DNA of 64,000 nucleotides from CAYSEQ01 sp964430475 (GTDB taxonomy: Bacteria > Patescibacteriota > Microgenomatia > UBA8517): assembly GCA_964430475.1 (NCBI GenBank), contig CAYSEQ010000003.1:1-64000 (forward strand). The letters run 5' to 3'. Below the pieces are notes generated by a model. The model did no database searches and was not told where the DNA came from. It saw nothing but the letters and a program-made list of their open reading frames with translations. Numbering within the stretch: position 1 is the stretch's first letter; each line of letters starts with the position of its first letter. The position numbers and the translations under genes were made by a program. Positions 32,444 through 41,900 of the stretch are shown here, piece by piece.

Positions 32444-33616
32444 ATGAGCTTAAAAATGAAAAGGGGTATAGCAACCTTCAGTCTTGATTGGGGTAGAACT
32501 CCACAATGGCTTTTTGAGAGAATGCTAAAACTTGCAAGAGAAATAACTTATGTTTTGATAGACGAGTATGGACCTGATGAGTACATAAAACGACTAGCTG
32601 ATCCTATCTGGTTTCAATCTTTAGGAACGCTACTTGCATTTGACTGGAACGCATCTGGATTGACAACAACTTTAACCGCAGTCCTAAAGGAGGCAATTCG
32701 TGGCCAAGAAAAAAACTTGGGCATCTTTATCTGTGGTGGAAAAGGAAAAGCTTCTAGAAAAACACCAAATGAAATCCAGTACTGGGGAGAGAGACTTAAT
32801 CTTTCTGGAGAAAGGGTAAAAAATTTAATCTACAACTCACGAATGGCAGCCAAGGTTGATAATTCTCTCGTCCAAGATGATTATCAAATTTACCATCACT
32901 GCTTTCTTTTTAGTAAAAATGGTTCCTGGAGCGTTATCCAACAAGGAATGAATTTAAAAAATCAAACCGCACGGCGCTATCATTGGCATTCGGAAAATAT
33001 CAAAGATATCATTGAAGAACCTCACACAGGAATTGCCAGCCAATTGATTCTCCAAAAAACCCTAAACTTAACTTCGTCTAAAAGTTCAAAGAATAGGGAG
33101 ATTTCCCTTCAACTTGTAAATGCGGGTTTCGCAGCTTTAGTGAAAGATCTAAAAATCTTACGCAAACACTCCAGTAAATTGTCTAAAGTCTATACCTTTA
33201 GATACAAATCTGACGAATATTCTTGGATGAAACTTGAGGATATTGAATTTTACTCTCACCCTGTTGAAAATGAAAACTTTTGGGAAAGCAAATATCTTGA
33301 AAAAATTCTGCGAAAGCTTTCAGATAAAAAACCTAAAAACTACGAGGAGCTTCTTTCAGAAAGAGGTGTTGGGCCAAAAACTATTCGAGCTTTATCTCTA
33401 ATTTCAGAATTGATTTACAATGCAAAACCTTCTTACGAAGACCCTGCACGCTACTGCTTTGCTCATGGAGGAAAGGACTCAATACCCTATCCTGTAGACA
33501 AAACCACTTACGATAAAACTATAAATATACTAGCTGAAATTGTTGGAAAAACAAAGTTGAATTCAATACAAAAAGACAAGATCCTAAAAAGACTCAACTC
33601 TAATCTTACATTTTAA
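32444..33616 (+). CDS. DUF763 family protein
   Basis: A 390-residue member of DUF763, a family of unknown function mainly seen in archaea, thermophiles and some CPR bacteria. The start is typical: RGIATFSLDWGRTPQWLFER, then ITYVLIDEYGPDEYIKRLAD, PIWFQSLGTLLAFDWNASGL and IFICGGKGKASRKTPNEI. A helix-hairpin-helix-like stretch is visible near residue 305 (LLSERGVGPKTIRALSLIS), which suggests DNA binding. The C-terminus includes DPARYCFAHGGKDSIPYPVD. It ends 11 bases inside the convergent rpsJ gene. Its function cannot be inferred; nucleic-acid binding is a guess from the HhH-like part. Confidence 0.85.
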   Translation: MSLKMKRGIATFSLDWGRTPQWLFERMLKLAREITYVLIDEYGPDEYIKRLADPIWFQSLGTLLAFDWNASGLTTTLTAVLKEAIRGQEKNLGIFICGGKGKASRKTPNEIQYWGERLNLSGERVKNLIYNSRMAAKVDNSLVQDDYQIYHHCFLFSKNGSWSVIQQGMNLKNQTARRYHWHSENIKDIIEEPHTGIASQLILQKTLNLTSSKSSKNREISLQLVNAGFAALVKDLKILRKHSSKLSKVYTFRYKSDEYSWMKLEDIEFYSHPVENENFWESKYLEKILRKLSDKKPKNYEELLSERGVGPKTIRALSLISELIYNAKPSYEDPARYCFAHGGKDSIPYPVDKTTYDKTINILAEIVGKTKLNSIQKDKILKRLNSNLTF

Positions 33617-33917
33617 TTTCTATGGAGACACCAGCCGGAAGGTCAAGATTTGAAAGAGAATCAATAGTGCGACTTGTAGGATCAATAATATCAATTAAAC
33701 GCTTATGAACCAGCACTTCAAAATGCTCTTGGGCATTTTTAACTCCTCTGGAAGTTGATGGAACAACTGAAATTAATGTCTTTTTAGTTGGAAGAGGAAT
33801 TGGACCTTTTATTTTTGCACCCGTTGCAATAGCAGTATCAACAATCTTAACGGTTGCTTCATCCACAACTCTATGGTCGTAACCTTTCAATTTAACCCTT
33901 AACCTACTCGATCCCAT
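33606..33917 (-). CDS. rpsJ: 30S ribosomal protein S10
   Basis: S10 is part of the 30S head and, as NusE, of antitermination complexes. Marks: RVKLKGYDHRVVDEATVKIV near residue 6, TGAKIKGPIPLPTKKTLISV, HFEVLVHKRLIDIIDPTSRT and LPAGVSIEIKM at the end. 103 residues. It follows tuf by 58 bases, and the usual downstream gene rplC has been pushed 1.8 kb away by two plus-strand genes. Confidence 0.98.
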   Translation of the reverse strand: MGSSRLRVKLKGYDHRVVDEATVKIVDTAIATGAKIKGPIPLPTKKTLISVVPSTSRGVKNAQEHFEVLVHKRLIDIIDPTSRTIDSLSNLDLPAGVSIEIKM

Positions 33918-33975
33918 AACTTTCTAAGGTGCAATCTTTTAATCCTAAAAAACCCTCCTTAAGACTTGAAAGTTA

Positions 33976-35175
33976 TTAAGCAATAATTTTGGTAATTACT
34001 CCAGCACCAACTGTGTGACCACCCTCACGAATAGCAAATCTCAAACCTTCCTCAACCGCAACAGGTTGTATAAGCTTCACTTTCATCTTTGCATTATCAC
34101 CAGGCATTACCATTTCTATCCCTTCTGGAAGAGTCACTTCACCAGTGACATCTGCTGTGCGGATATAAAATTGAGGCTTGTAGCCGGTAAAGAAGGGGGT
34201 ATGCCTTCCTCCTTCCTCCTTACTTAAGATGTAAACCTCAGCATCAAACTCTGTATGAGGAGTAACACTACCGGGTTTTGCTAATACCTGGCCTCTTTCA
34301 ACCTCATCCTTTTCAATACCCCTTAAGAGTATACCGACATTGTCTCCTGCTTGGGCTTGATCAAGTGTCTTTCTAAACATCTCTATACCTGTAACTACTG
34401 TTTTTCGGGTATCCCTTAAACCAACAATTTCTACCTCCTCATTAAGCGATAATATTCCTCTTTCTACCCTACCAGTGACAACAGTTCCCCTTCCCTTAAT
34501 CGAGAAAACATCCTCAATAGGCATTAAAAATGGCTTCTCTGTTTCGCGTTTGGGCTCAGGTATATACTCATCGACAGTTTTCATTAACTCCAATACCTGT
34601 TTTTCAGCTTCAGCATCCCCTTCTAGGGCCTTGAGAGCAGAGACTCTTACAATAGGGGTATCTTCAGAATATTGATATTTCTTAAGAAGATCTCTTATGT
34701 CCGCTTCCACAAGTTCTATAATCTCCGGATCATCAACCTGATCAATCTTGTTTAATGCAACAACCAATGCCGGAACATTTACCTGCCTTGCCAAAATAAT
34801 GTGTTCCCTAGTCTGAGGCATGGGTCCATCCGGCGCTGAAACGACCAGGATTGCTCCATCCATTTGTGCTGCTCCGGTAATCATGTTTTTGATATAGTCA
34901 GCATGCCCCGGTGCATCAATATGGGCATAATGCCTTTTGTCAGTCTCGTATTCTACATGGGTAATGTTAATTGTTACTCCTCTTTCCTTTTCTTCGGGAG
35001 CATTATCTATCTCATCAAAGCGGTAAGGCCTATTTACTCCACCAGGAAAATTTTTTGCCAGCACAGAGGTTATAGCAGCTGTCAAAGTGGTCTTACCATG
35101 ATCAACATGACCAATAGTACCTATATTGATATGAGGTTTTGTCCTCTCAAATTTTTTCTTTGTTTCTGCTGCCAT
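33976..35175 (-). CDS. tuf: Elongation factor Tu
   Basis: GTPase that carries aminoacyl-tRNA to the ribosome. G1 GHVDHGKTTL near residue 18, G2 region RGVTINITHVEYET, G3 DAPGHADYIKNM, G4 NKIDQVDD and G5 region VSALKALEG; domains 2 and 3 with KGRGTVVTGRVERG and GGRHTPFFTGYKPQFY. 399 residues. Has its own strong promoter and 5' stem-loop. The switch I sequence has the typical E-E-K-E-R-G. Only one copy in this window. Confidence 0.99.
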   Translation of the reverse strand: MAAETKKKFERTKPHINIGTIGHVDHGKTTLTAAITSVLAKNFPGGVNRPYRFDEIDNAPEEKERGVTINITHVEYETDKRHYAHIDAPGHADYIKNMITGAAQMDGAILVVSAPDGPMPQTREHIILARQVNVPALVVALNKIDQVDDPEIIELVEADIRDLLKKYQYSEDTPIVRVSALKALEGDAEAEKQVLELMKTVDEYIPEPKRETEKPFLMPIEDVFSIKGRGTVVTGRVERGILSLNEEVEIVGLRDTRKTVVTGIEMFRKTLDQAQAGDNVGILLRGIEKDEVERGQVLAKPGSVTPHTEFDAEVYILSKEEGGRHTPFFTGYKPQFYIRTADVTGEVTLPEGIEMVMPGDNAKMKVKLIQPVAVEEGLRFAIREGGHTVGAGVITKIIA

Positions 35176-35218
35176 TTTTTTAAATCTAATTTAAATCCAA
35201 AAAGAGACAAATTTAAAC

Positions 35219-35233
35219 CACGCTTAGCGTGGC
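35219..35233 (-). promoter_or_regulatory. 5'-end stem-loop of the tuf transcript
   Basis: CCACGC/GCGTGG with a three-base loop, six perfect pairs. It begins one or two bases after the predicted start of the tuf mRNA. The following bases (TTTAAATTTG) are not a U-run, so stabilisation rather than termination is favoured. Confidence 0.5.
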
Positions 35234-35241
35234 TAGTGTGT

Positions 35242-35271
35242 ATTATAGTAAAGGCAAAATTAAGGTGTCAA
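35242..35271 (-). promoter_or_regulatory. strong promoter of tuf-rpsJ
   Basis: Consensus TTGACA (35266-35271) and TATAAT (35242-35247) with 18 bases between them on the minus strand, in the fusA-tuf gap. Confidence 0.7.
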
Positions 35272-35284
35272 GACCTAAAGTTTT

Positions 35285-37462
35285 TTATGTGTTTCTATGA
35301 AATGTTACCGTGCCTCTCTGGGATATTAAATTACTAGCTATATTTGGCGGAACTTCTTCATAATGGCTAGGCTCCATATAAAAACTTGCCCTGCCTTGGG
35401 AAATTGAACGAAGTCGTGTGGCGTATCCTGCTAGTTCAGCAAGTGGGGCTAATGCTAAAATGACCGTAAGATTTCCCCTCTTTTCTGTCCCTTGGATCTG
35501 GGCTCTCTTACTTGACAGATCGCCGATGATATCGCCCATGAATTCTTCTGGTGCAGTCACTTCAAGTTTCATGATAGGCTCAAGGAGCACCATATCAGCT
35601 TTTTTTGCCGCCTCCTCAAGTGCTAAAGATCCTGCAATCTTGAATGCTATCTCGGAGGAATCAACTTCATGAAAGCTTCCGTCATAAACAACAACCCTCA
35701 TATCAGTCATTGGGAAACCCGCCAAAATACCATTTTCCATCTTTTCTCTGACCCCTTTTTCAATGGCAGGAATAAATTCCGCAGGAATGGCACCACCTTT
35801 TATTTCACTCTTCCACTCAAAACCCTGCCCCCTACCAAGAGGTTCTATTCTTAAAAAGCAATGTCCATATTGCCCTCTTCCCCCGGTTTGGCGTATATAT
35901 TTTCCTTCACCAGTAGCAATCTTTTTTATAGTTTCTTTATAAGCAACCTGAGGAGTACCAGTTTTGGCATCGACACCAAATTCTCTCTTCATTCGGTCAA
36001 CAAGTATCTCAAGTTGGAGTTCTCCCATACCGGAAATAATCGTCTGACCCGTTTCAGGATTTGACTTTATCCTAAATGTAGGATCCTCATCTGAAAGTTT
36101 CTGAAGCGCAATACCCATCTTTTCCTGATCCTGTTTAGTTGCAGGCTCGATAGCCAAAGAAATCACGGGTTCAGGAAATGTAGGCGGTTCAAAAAGAATT
36201 GGATGGTTTCTATCTGCCAAGGTGTCTCCTGTTGAGGTATCTTTTATACCTACTGCAGCCACAATTTCGCCTGTAAATGCCTCCTCAATCAATTCTCTCT
36301 GATCCGCATGAAGAAGTACAAGTTTCCCTATACGCTCAGCTTTTTGTTTACTAAAATTGTAAACAACATCACCTACCTTTACCTTTCCAGAATAAATTCT
36401 CAAGTATACTAGCCTTCCCACATGCGGATCCGTAACCACTTTAAAAGCAAGCGCAGAAAAGGGGGCGTTGTTGCTGGGTTCTCTTGTTTCTTTCTCTTGT
36501 GTCTGAGGATTTAACCCTTCCACTGGAGGTAAATCTAATGGCGAAGGTAAATACTCGATCACTGCGTCTAAAAGAAGCTGGACAGTTACCATTCGGTTAT
36601 CCCCACCTAAAATTGGGAAAAATTTGCCCGTAATTACACCCTTTCTTATTGCTCTTTTAAGCTCTACTTCGCTGGGTTCCTTACCCTCCAAATACTTTTG
36701 CAACGCTTCATCATCAAACTCAGAAACCTTCTCAATTAACTCAGCTCGGTAAGCTTTTGCCATTTCCAAAACCTCGGCTGGAATTTCTTCTTCTGTCAAT
36801 TTATTATCGTCAATACCTTTGTAAGTGTAAGCCTTCATTTTCACTAGATCGACAACACCCCTAAGCGCATGTTCTAACCCAATTGGAATTTGAATTGGGG
36901 AAGCGTTGGCACCAAGACGCTCCCTTATAGATTTAATACTCCCCTCAAAATCCGCACCTATTAAATTTAATTTATTCAAAGAACAAATCCTTGGAACATG
37001 GTATTTATCTGCTTGCCTCCAAACTGTTTCTGATTGACTCTCTACACCAGTCCTACCATCAAAGACCATTATTGCACCATCCAAAACCCTTAATGAACGT
37101 TCGACTTCAGCGGTGAAATCAATATGGCCAGGGGTGTCAATGATATTTATCCTATAATGCCCTTGGGCTAGGGGTGAATTTTCTTCTCTAAGATCCCAAA
37201 AAGTAGTAATCGCTGCCGAAACAATTGTTATACCTCGTTCCCTTTCCTGTTCCATCCAGTCAGTAACTGTAGTTCCTTCATCAACGCTTCCTAGTTTATA
37301 GGTCTTTCCGGTCTCAAAGAGAATTCTTTCTGTAGTCGTGGTCTTTCCAGCATCAATATGAGCAATAATCCCAATATTCCGGATTTTTTCCAATGGAACA
37401 ATACGGTCTTTTGTAACCGTCATCACCATAGCTGACTTTTTTTTGATCTGCTGTGCCGGCAT
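35285..37462 (-). CDS. fusA: Elongation factor G
   Basis: GTPase that drives translocation and, with RRF, ribosome recycling. G1 AHIDAGKTTTTERI near residue 33, G2 ERERGITIVSAAITTFWDL, G3 DTPGHIDFTAEVERSLRV, G4 NKLNLIGADF; domain III-V marks KIAGSLALEEAAKKADMVLL and APEEFMGDIIGDLSSKRAQI. G4 is NKLN in place of the usual NKMD. 725 residues including about 20 extra at the N-terminus (a start at the Met before TVTKDRIVP is possible). Confidence 0.97.
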   Translation of the reverse strand: MPAQQIKKKSAMVMTVTKDRIVPLEKIRNIGIIAHIDAGKTTTTERILFETGKTYKLGSVDEGTTVTDWMEQERERGITIVSAAITTFWDLREENSPLAQGHYRINIIDTPGHIDFTAEVERSLRVLDGAIMVFDGRTGVESQSETVWRQADKYHVPRICSLNKLNLIGADFEGSIKSIRERLGANASPIQIPIGLEHALRGVVDLVKMKAYTYKGIDDNKLTEEEIPAEVLEMAKAYRAELIEKVSEFDDEALQKYLEGKEPSEVELKRAIRKGVITGKFFPILGGDNRMVTVQLLLDAVIEYLPSPLDLPPVEGLNPQTQEKETREPSNNAPFSALAFKVVTDPHVGRLVYLRIYSGKVKVGDVVYNFSKQKAERIGKLVLLHADQRELIEEAFTGEIVAAVGIKDTSTGDTLADRNHPILFEPPTFPEPVISLAIEPATKQDQEKMGIALQKLSDEDPTFRIKSNPETGQTIISGMGELQLEILVDRMKREFGVDAKTGTPQVAYKETIKKIATGEGKYIRQTGGRGQYGHCFLRIEPLGRGQGFEWKSEIKGGAIPAEFIPAIEKGVREKMENGILAGFPMTDMRVVVYDGSFHEVDSSEIAFKIAGSLALEEAAKKADMVLLEPIMKLEVTAPEEFMGDIIGDLSSKRAQIQGTEKRGNLTVILALAPLAELAGYATRLRSISQGRASFYMEPSHYEEVPPNIASNLISQRGTVTFHRNT

Positions 37463-37494
37463 AATCTAATTCTTTAAAAAAATTATCTTTACAC

Positions 37495-37541
37495 AAAAAA
37501 ACTTCCTCCTTAAAACCCTTAAAATTTAAAAAGGAAGAAGT
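37495..37541 (-). terminator. terminator/attenuator-like hairpin before fusA
   Basis: On the minus strand ACTTCTTCCTT pairs with AAGGAGGAAGT (11 pairs, one G-U) followed by seven U. It lies between rpsG and fusA. The 3' arm contains a perfect AAGGAGG. The loop contains TTTTAAGGGTTT, complementary over 12 bases to AAACCCTTAAAA at 37605-37617 upstream, so an alternative pairing is possible. Confidence 0.6.
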
Positions 37542-37640
37542 GAGATGAATTTTAGCAATTCTAAATTTATTTAGCAAACCCCAAAGAAGATTCACCATGA
37601 AACCTTTTTAAGGGTTTAAAACTTCTCAAGTTTTCATGAA

Positions 37641-38117
37641 TTACCACCTAAAATGTGCAAAGGCTTTATTTGCTTCGGCAATTCGTTCTACCTCCTGACG
37701 TTTTTTAACTGCTCCTCCTTCTCCTATCGCTGCATCTTTTATCTCCGCCGCAAGTTTTTCCGCAAATGTATGGTATGTAGAACTTGGACGCGCGCGAGCA
37801 GCAAAGATAAGCCACCTAATAGCTAAAGATTCTCTTCTCCTACCCTTGACAGGCATAGGAACCTGATACGCTGCACCCCCAACTCTTCTTGGACGAACCT
37901 CTTGGGTAGGCTTTATATTTTCAATTGCTTTAACAAAAACCTGAATAGGATCTTTTCCCTCACTTTTAATGATCTCAAAAGCTCGATATACCTCTCTTTG
38001 AGCAACAGATTTTTTCCCGTCTCTCATACAACGGTTGATGAGTTTCGCAACCAGTTTATTGTTATAAACTGGATCTGGCTTTATCTCTCTTGGTTTAACT
38101 GGTCCTTTCCTTGGCAT
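37641..38117 (-). CDS. rpsG: 30S ribosomal protein S7
   Basis: S7 nucleates 30S head assembly. Marks: RKGPVKPREIKPDPVYNNKL at the start, VAKLINRCMRDGKKSVAQRE near residue 23, RRVGGAAYQVPMPVKGRRRE near 77 and SLAIRWLIFAARAR. 158 residues; the family's A-N-K-A-F-A-H-F-R-W end is complete. Seventeen bases after rpsL. Confidence 0.98.
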   Translation of the reverse strand: MPRKGPVKPREIKPDPVYNNKLVAKLINRCMRDGKKSVAQREVYRAFEIIKSEGKDPIQVFVKAIENIKPTQEVRPRRVGGAAYQVPMPVKGRRRESLAIRWLIFAARARPSSTYHTFAEKLAAEIKDAAIGEGGAVKKRQEVERIAEANKAFAHFRW

Positions 38118-38134
38118 ATATATAAATTCCTAAG

Positions 38135-38599
38135 TTAAGGGCTGGGGGATTCAGTTGAAGCCCCTCCTACTGAAACCTTACTCTGGATACCTTCCTTACC
38201 TTTAGTACCATATTTGCTCCTTGAAGTCTTCCTCCCGACAACACCTGTGGTATCGTATTTACCCCTGACAATAGTGTATTTCACTCCAGGCAAGTCCTTG
38301 ACTCTTCCACCCCTTACCAAAACAATGGAGTGTTCCGCTAATTCATGCCCTTCTCCAGGAATATAAGCCGTTACCTCCTGTTTATTCGACAGCCTAACCC
38401 TTGCAACCTTCCTGAGCGCAGAATTAGGTTTCTTAGGGGTCATAGTTCGAACCTGCAAAACAACCCCTCTTTTAAAGGGTGCTGGAAATTCAGAAAATCT
38501 CCTATCTTTGGCACTAAACCAGCGCTTTAGCGCCTTTTTCTTTATCTTTTTCAAGATCTTTTTTCTTCCTTTCCTTACTAATTGAGAAACTGTTGGCAT
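38135..38599 (-). CDS. rpsL: 30S ribosomal protein S12
   Basis: S12 controls decoding and is the classical streptomycin-resistance locus. Marks: MPTVSQLVRKGRKKILKKIK at the start, QVRTMTPKKPNSALRKVARV near residue 50, AYIPGEGHELAEHSIVLVRG and GRVKDLPGVKYTIVRGKYDT. Residue TPKKPNS has the Lys of wild-type streptomycin-sensitive S12. A basic stretch KKIKKKALKRWFSAKDRRFS is inserted near residue 17, as in the longer S12 proteins of Gram-positive bacteria. I use ATG 38599. Confidence 0.97.
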   Translation of the reverse strand: MPTVSQLVRKGRKKILKKIKKKALKRWFSAKDRRFSEFPAPFKRGVVLQVRTMTPKKPNSALRKVARVRLSNKQEVTAYIPGEGHELAEHSIVLVRGGRVKDLPGVKYTIVRGKYDTTGVVGRKTSRSKYGTKGKEGIQSKVSVGGASTESPSP

Positions 38600-38609
38600 A
38601 GTATTAATC

Positions 38610-38636
38610 AAAAATTAAAAAGGGGAATAGCTTCCC
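38610..38636 (-). promoter_or_regulatory. 5'-leader hairpin of rpsL
   Basis: On the minus strand GGGAA/TTCCC with a four-base loop (38623-38636) followed by CTTTTTAATTTTT. It starts three bases after the expected transcript start and 24 bases before the rpsL ATG. Terminator-like, as in the rplC leader. Confidence 0.45.
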
Positions 38637-38645
38637 AAGCCTAAA

Positions 38646-38674
38646 ATTCTACTACAATTTTCCTCTCTCGGCAA
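38646..38674 (-). promoter_or_regulatory. promoter of rpsL-rpsG-fusA
   Basis: TTGCCG (38669-38674), 17 bases, TAGAAT (38646-38651) on the minus strand. Confidence 0.5.
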
Positions 38675-38689
38675 TATCCTTTACACATT

Positions 38690-38880
38690 AAAATAAAGAT
38701 TGCAAAATCCCTAGATTATTAAATGTTAATTCTAAATCCCAAAACCTAATTTTTTAAAATTTTAAACAAGTCTTAAATTCCAAACTTAAAATTAAAAATC
38801 CTAAAATACCAAACCACAAATATTGGTTTTCTGATACTCCAAATAGAAACCTTTATTCCAAAAAATTATCTAGAAACCAA
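38690..38880. repeat. AT-rich low-complexity repeat between rpsL and rpoC
   Basis: No gene. The stretch is built of variants of short words such as AATTCTAAATCCCAAAACC, AAATTCCAAACTTAAAATT and AATCCTAAAATACCAAACC. On the opposite strand these read as TTTAGAATT, TTTGGAATTT and TTTAGGATTT, the same word family that fills the gap upstream of rpoB. Confidence 0.55.
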
Positions 38881-38979
38881 AACCATTAAAGGCAGGGATT
38901 CTTGTTATCAAGAAACTATCATTGGTTATTAATATCTTTTGGAGGTATCATTAAACTACTGGTATTTTTTCTAAGAACA

Positions 38980-41900
38980 TTAAGATTTAACTTCCAAAGA
39001 AGCTCTTTCAGGGGTAACTGGTATAAGACGACCTATAATAACATTCTCCTTAAGACCTATAAGTTTATCTTCTTTGCCCAGAAGGGCAGCGGTTGCGAGT
39101 ACATCTGTTGTTTGCTGAAAAGATGCAGCTGACAGCCAAGACTCTGTAAATAGTGCTCTTCTGGTGATGCCCAGAATTACTTGTTGAGCTGTCGCAGGTT
39201 CGCCACCAGCTGCTAACACTTTCTCATTCTCTTCTTCAAAAGTAGCCTTCTCAATAAGTTCACCAGGAAGAAGGGGAGTATCACCAGAGCTTAAGATTCG
39301 TACCTCATCGCTCATTTTCCTCACTATCACTTCGAAGTGTTTATCATGAATAGGTATTCCTTGGCTTTCATAAACCTTTTGTACCTCGTTAACCAAGTAC
39401 TCTTGAGCGCTTCTTAAACCCTTGATTGAAAGAATTTCGCGAATATCAAGGGCGCCTATCGCCAAAGGCGTGCCTACCTCAATTATTTGACCATCCTCAA
39501 CTGCAAGTTGAATCGTTTTGGGTATGATATATTCTCTTTCTTCCTTTGGTTTTTGTTTCACTGAAACAATAGTGACCTTCCAACCTTCTTCCGTCTCACC
39601 AATTCTTACCTTACCAGAAATCTCGGCCAAGGGAGCCATCACTTTTGGTGTCCTTGCTTCAATCAACTCTTCAACTCTCGGCAAACCCTGTGTCACATCT
39701 ATACCCACAATTCCTGCTGCGTGTTTCGTCTTAAGAGTCAGCTGTGTCCCGGGTTCACCTATCGACTGTGCAGCAATTACACCAACTGGGGTTCCTACCT
39801 CTACAAGAGACTTGTTAGAAAGGTCCCAACCATAACACTTAACACAAACACCGTACCTTGTCTTACAAGTCAAGGGTGAATAAACGCTAACTTGCTCCAC
39901 TCCAGATGCATCAATTTCATTAGCTTTGACTTCATCTATTAAATCTCCCTTGAGTGCAAGAATTTTTTCCTTCCTTCCTTGCTTAATCTTTACATCCTCA
40001 CTAACAAATCTGCCTGTGATACGAGTTGCAAAAGATTTGGGCCTAGGTTCTCTTTTTATGATAAATCCCTCGTTAGTACCACAATCTTTCATCCTTACAA
40101 TTACATCGTGAGCAACATCAACAAGTCGCCTTGTAAGATATCCTGCATCGGCAGTTTTCAAGGCTGTATCAGTCAAACCCTTCCTTGATCCTCTGGAAGA
40201 AGTCACATATTCAAATACTGGCAACCCCTCCCGGAAATTGGATTTTATTGGTAATTCCACTATTTTGCCCAAAGGATCCACTACCAAACCTCTCATCGCT
40301 GCGAGCTGTTTGACCTGATCTCTTGAAGTTCTCCCAACACCTGCATCAATTGCAATCCTAATAGGGTTACTAGAATCCAAAAGACTCCAGGTCTTGTCAG
40401 TTAATTCCTCGGCAATTTCTATCCAAACCTCCTGAGTAAGCCTTCTTTTTTCTTCGTTAGTTATCAGCCCCTGTGCGTAATTTTCCTCAATCTCGGCAAT
40501 CTTTGCATTTGCTTGTCTTATCAATTTTTCTTTCTCTGGATGAACCTTTGCGTCAAAAATTCCAAAAGAAACTCCTGACACTGTCCCACCAAAAAATCCA
40601 AGATCTTTTATTGCATCGATCATTTCTACTACTTTTTCTCTCGGAACAGTGGTAAATGCTTCGGTAAATAATTTTTTGATTTTTGAGGACGTGATAGATT
40701 CATTTACAAAACCAAAACTTTCAGGTAAAACCTCATTAAAAATAATCCTGCCCACTGTAGTTTCAACAAGACTGCCATTGACTCGTAGCGTAATTTTTTG
40801 CCTTAAATCGATCTTCCCGACCTGATAAGCAAGAATTGCCTCTTTAGTGTCAGAAAAGATGCTTTTCGATGGTTCAATCCTTGAATCCTCACTGGTTAGA
40901 TAATAAATTCCTAGCGCCATTTCTTTACTTGAAGGAGTGGTGATTGGTGAACCATCTGCAGGTCTTAAAAGATTATGCCGAGGAAGCATCAATTCTTTTG
41001 CCTCTTTAATTGCCTTTTTAGAAAGAGGAACATGCACAGCCATTTGATCGCCATCAAAATCTGCATTAAACCCACTACAAACAGCTGGGTGAATCCTAAT
41101 TGCAGATCCTTCAATAAGGATGGGGTAAAAGGCTTGGATACCTAATTTGTGAAGCGTGGGTGCACGATTCAGAAGGACTGGATGATCCTTCGTTATTTCC
41201 TCTAGAATATCAAACACTTCTGGTGGGCGATGCTCTAGCATATTCTTAGCACTTTTGACATTAGGAGCAATTCCTCTGACTATCATTTCTCTAAGAACAA
41301 AGGGTTTAAACATCTCAAGTGCCATATCCTTTGGCAAACCACATTGGTTGAGCTTAAGCTCAGGACCGACGATAATGACTGACCGACCGGAATAATCCAC
41401 TCTTTTTCCTAAGAGATTCTGTCTAAATCTACCCTGTTTACCGCGAAGCATATCGGAAAGTGATCTTAACGGCTGTCTTCCTCTACCTCTCCGGGTTGCC
41501 TTCCTTTGAGATGCATCGATAAGAGAATCCACAGATTCTTGCAACATTCTCTTTTCATTTCTTAGAATTATTTCAGGAGCACCTAACTCAATAAGGTGTT
41601 TTAAACGATTATTTCTATTGATTACTCTTCTATAAAGATCATTCAGATCGCTAGTCGCAAACCTTCCCCCTGAAAGTTGGACCATCGGACGAAGGTCAGG
41701 TGGAAGAACAGGAAGAACCCTCAGTACAAACCAGGAAGGGTTAATTTTGGCCCTTCTTAAACCATCAACCAATTTCAATCTTTTGGTTAACTTGACATAA
41801 CGATTACTATCCCCTTTTGTCGCCTCAAGCTCTTTACGAAGACTAGCTGCAAGTTCCTCAAGGTTAATCTTTTCAATGGCTGCAAGGACTGCCTCAGCAC

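Noticed and set aside
37353..37598. 81-codon frame over the fusA start and leader
   Set aside because: It overlaps the conserved EF-G N-terminus in another frame and covers the terminator hairpin; the AAGGAGG there leads only to GTG-TAA.
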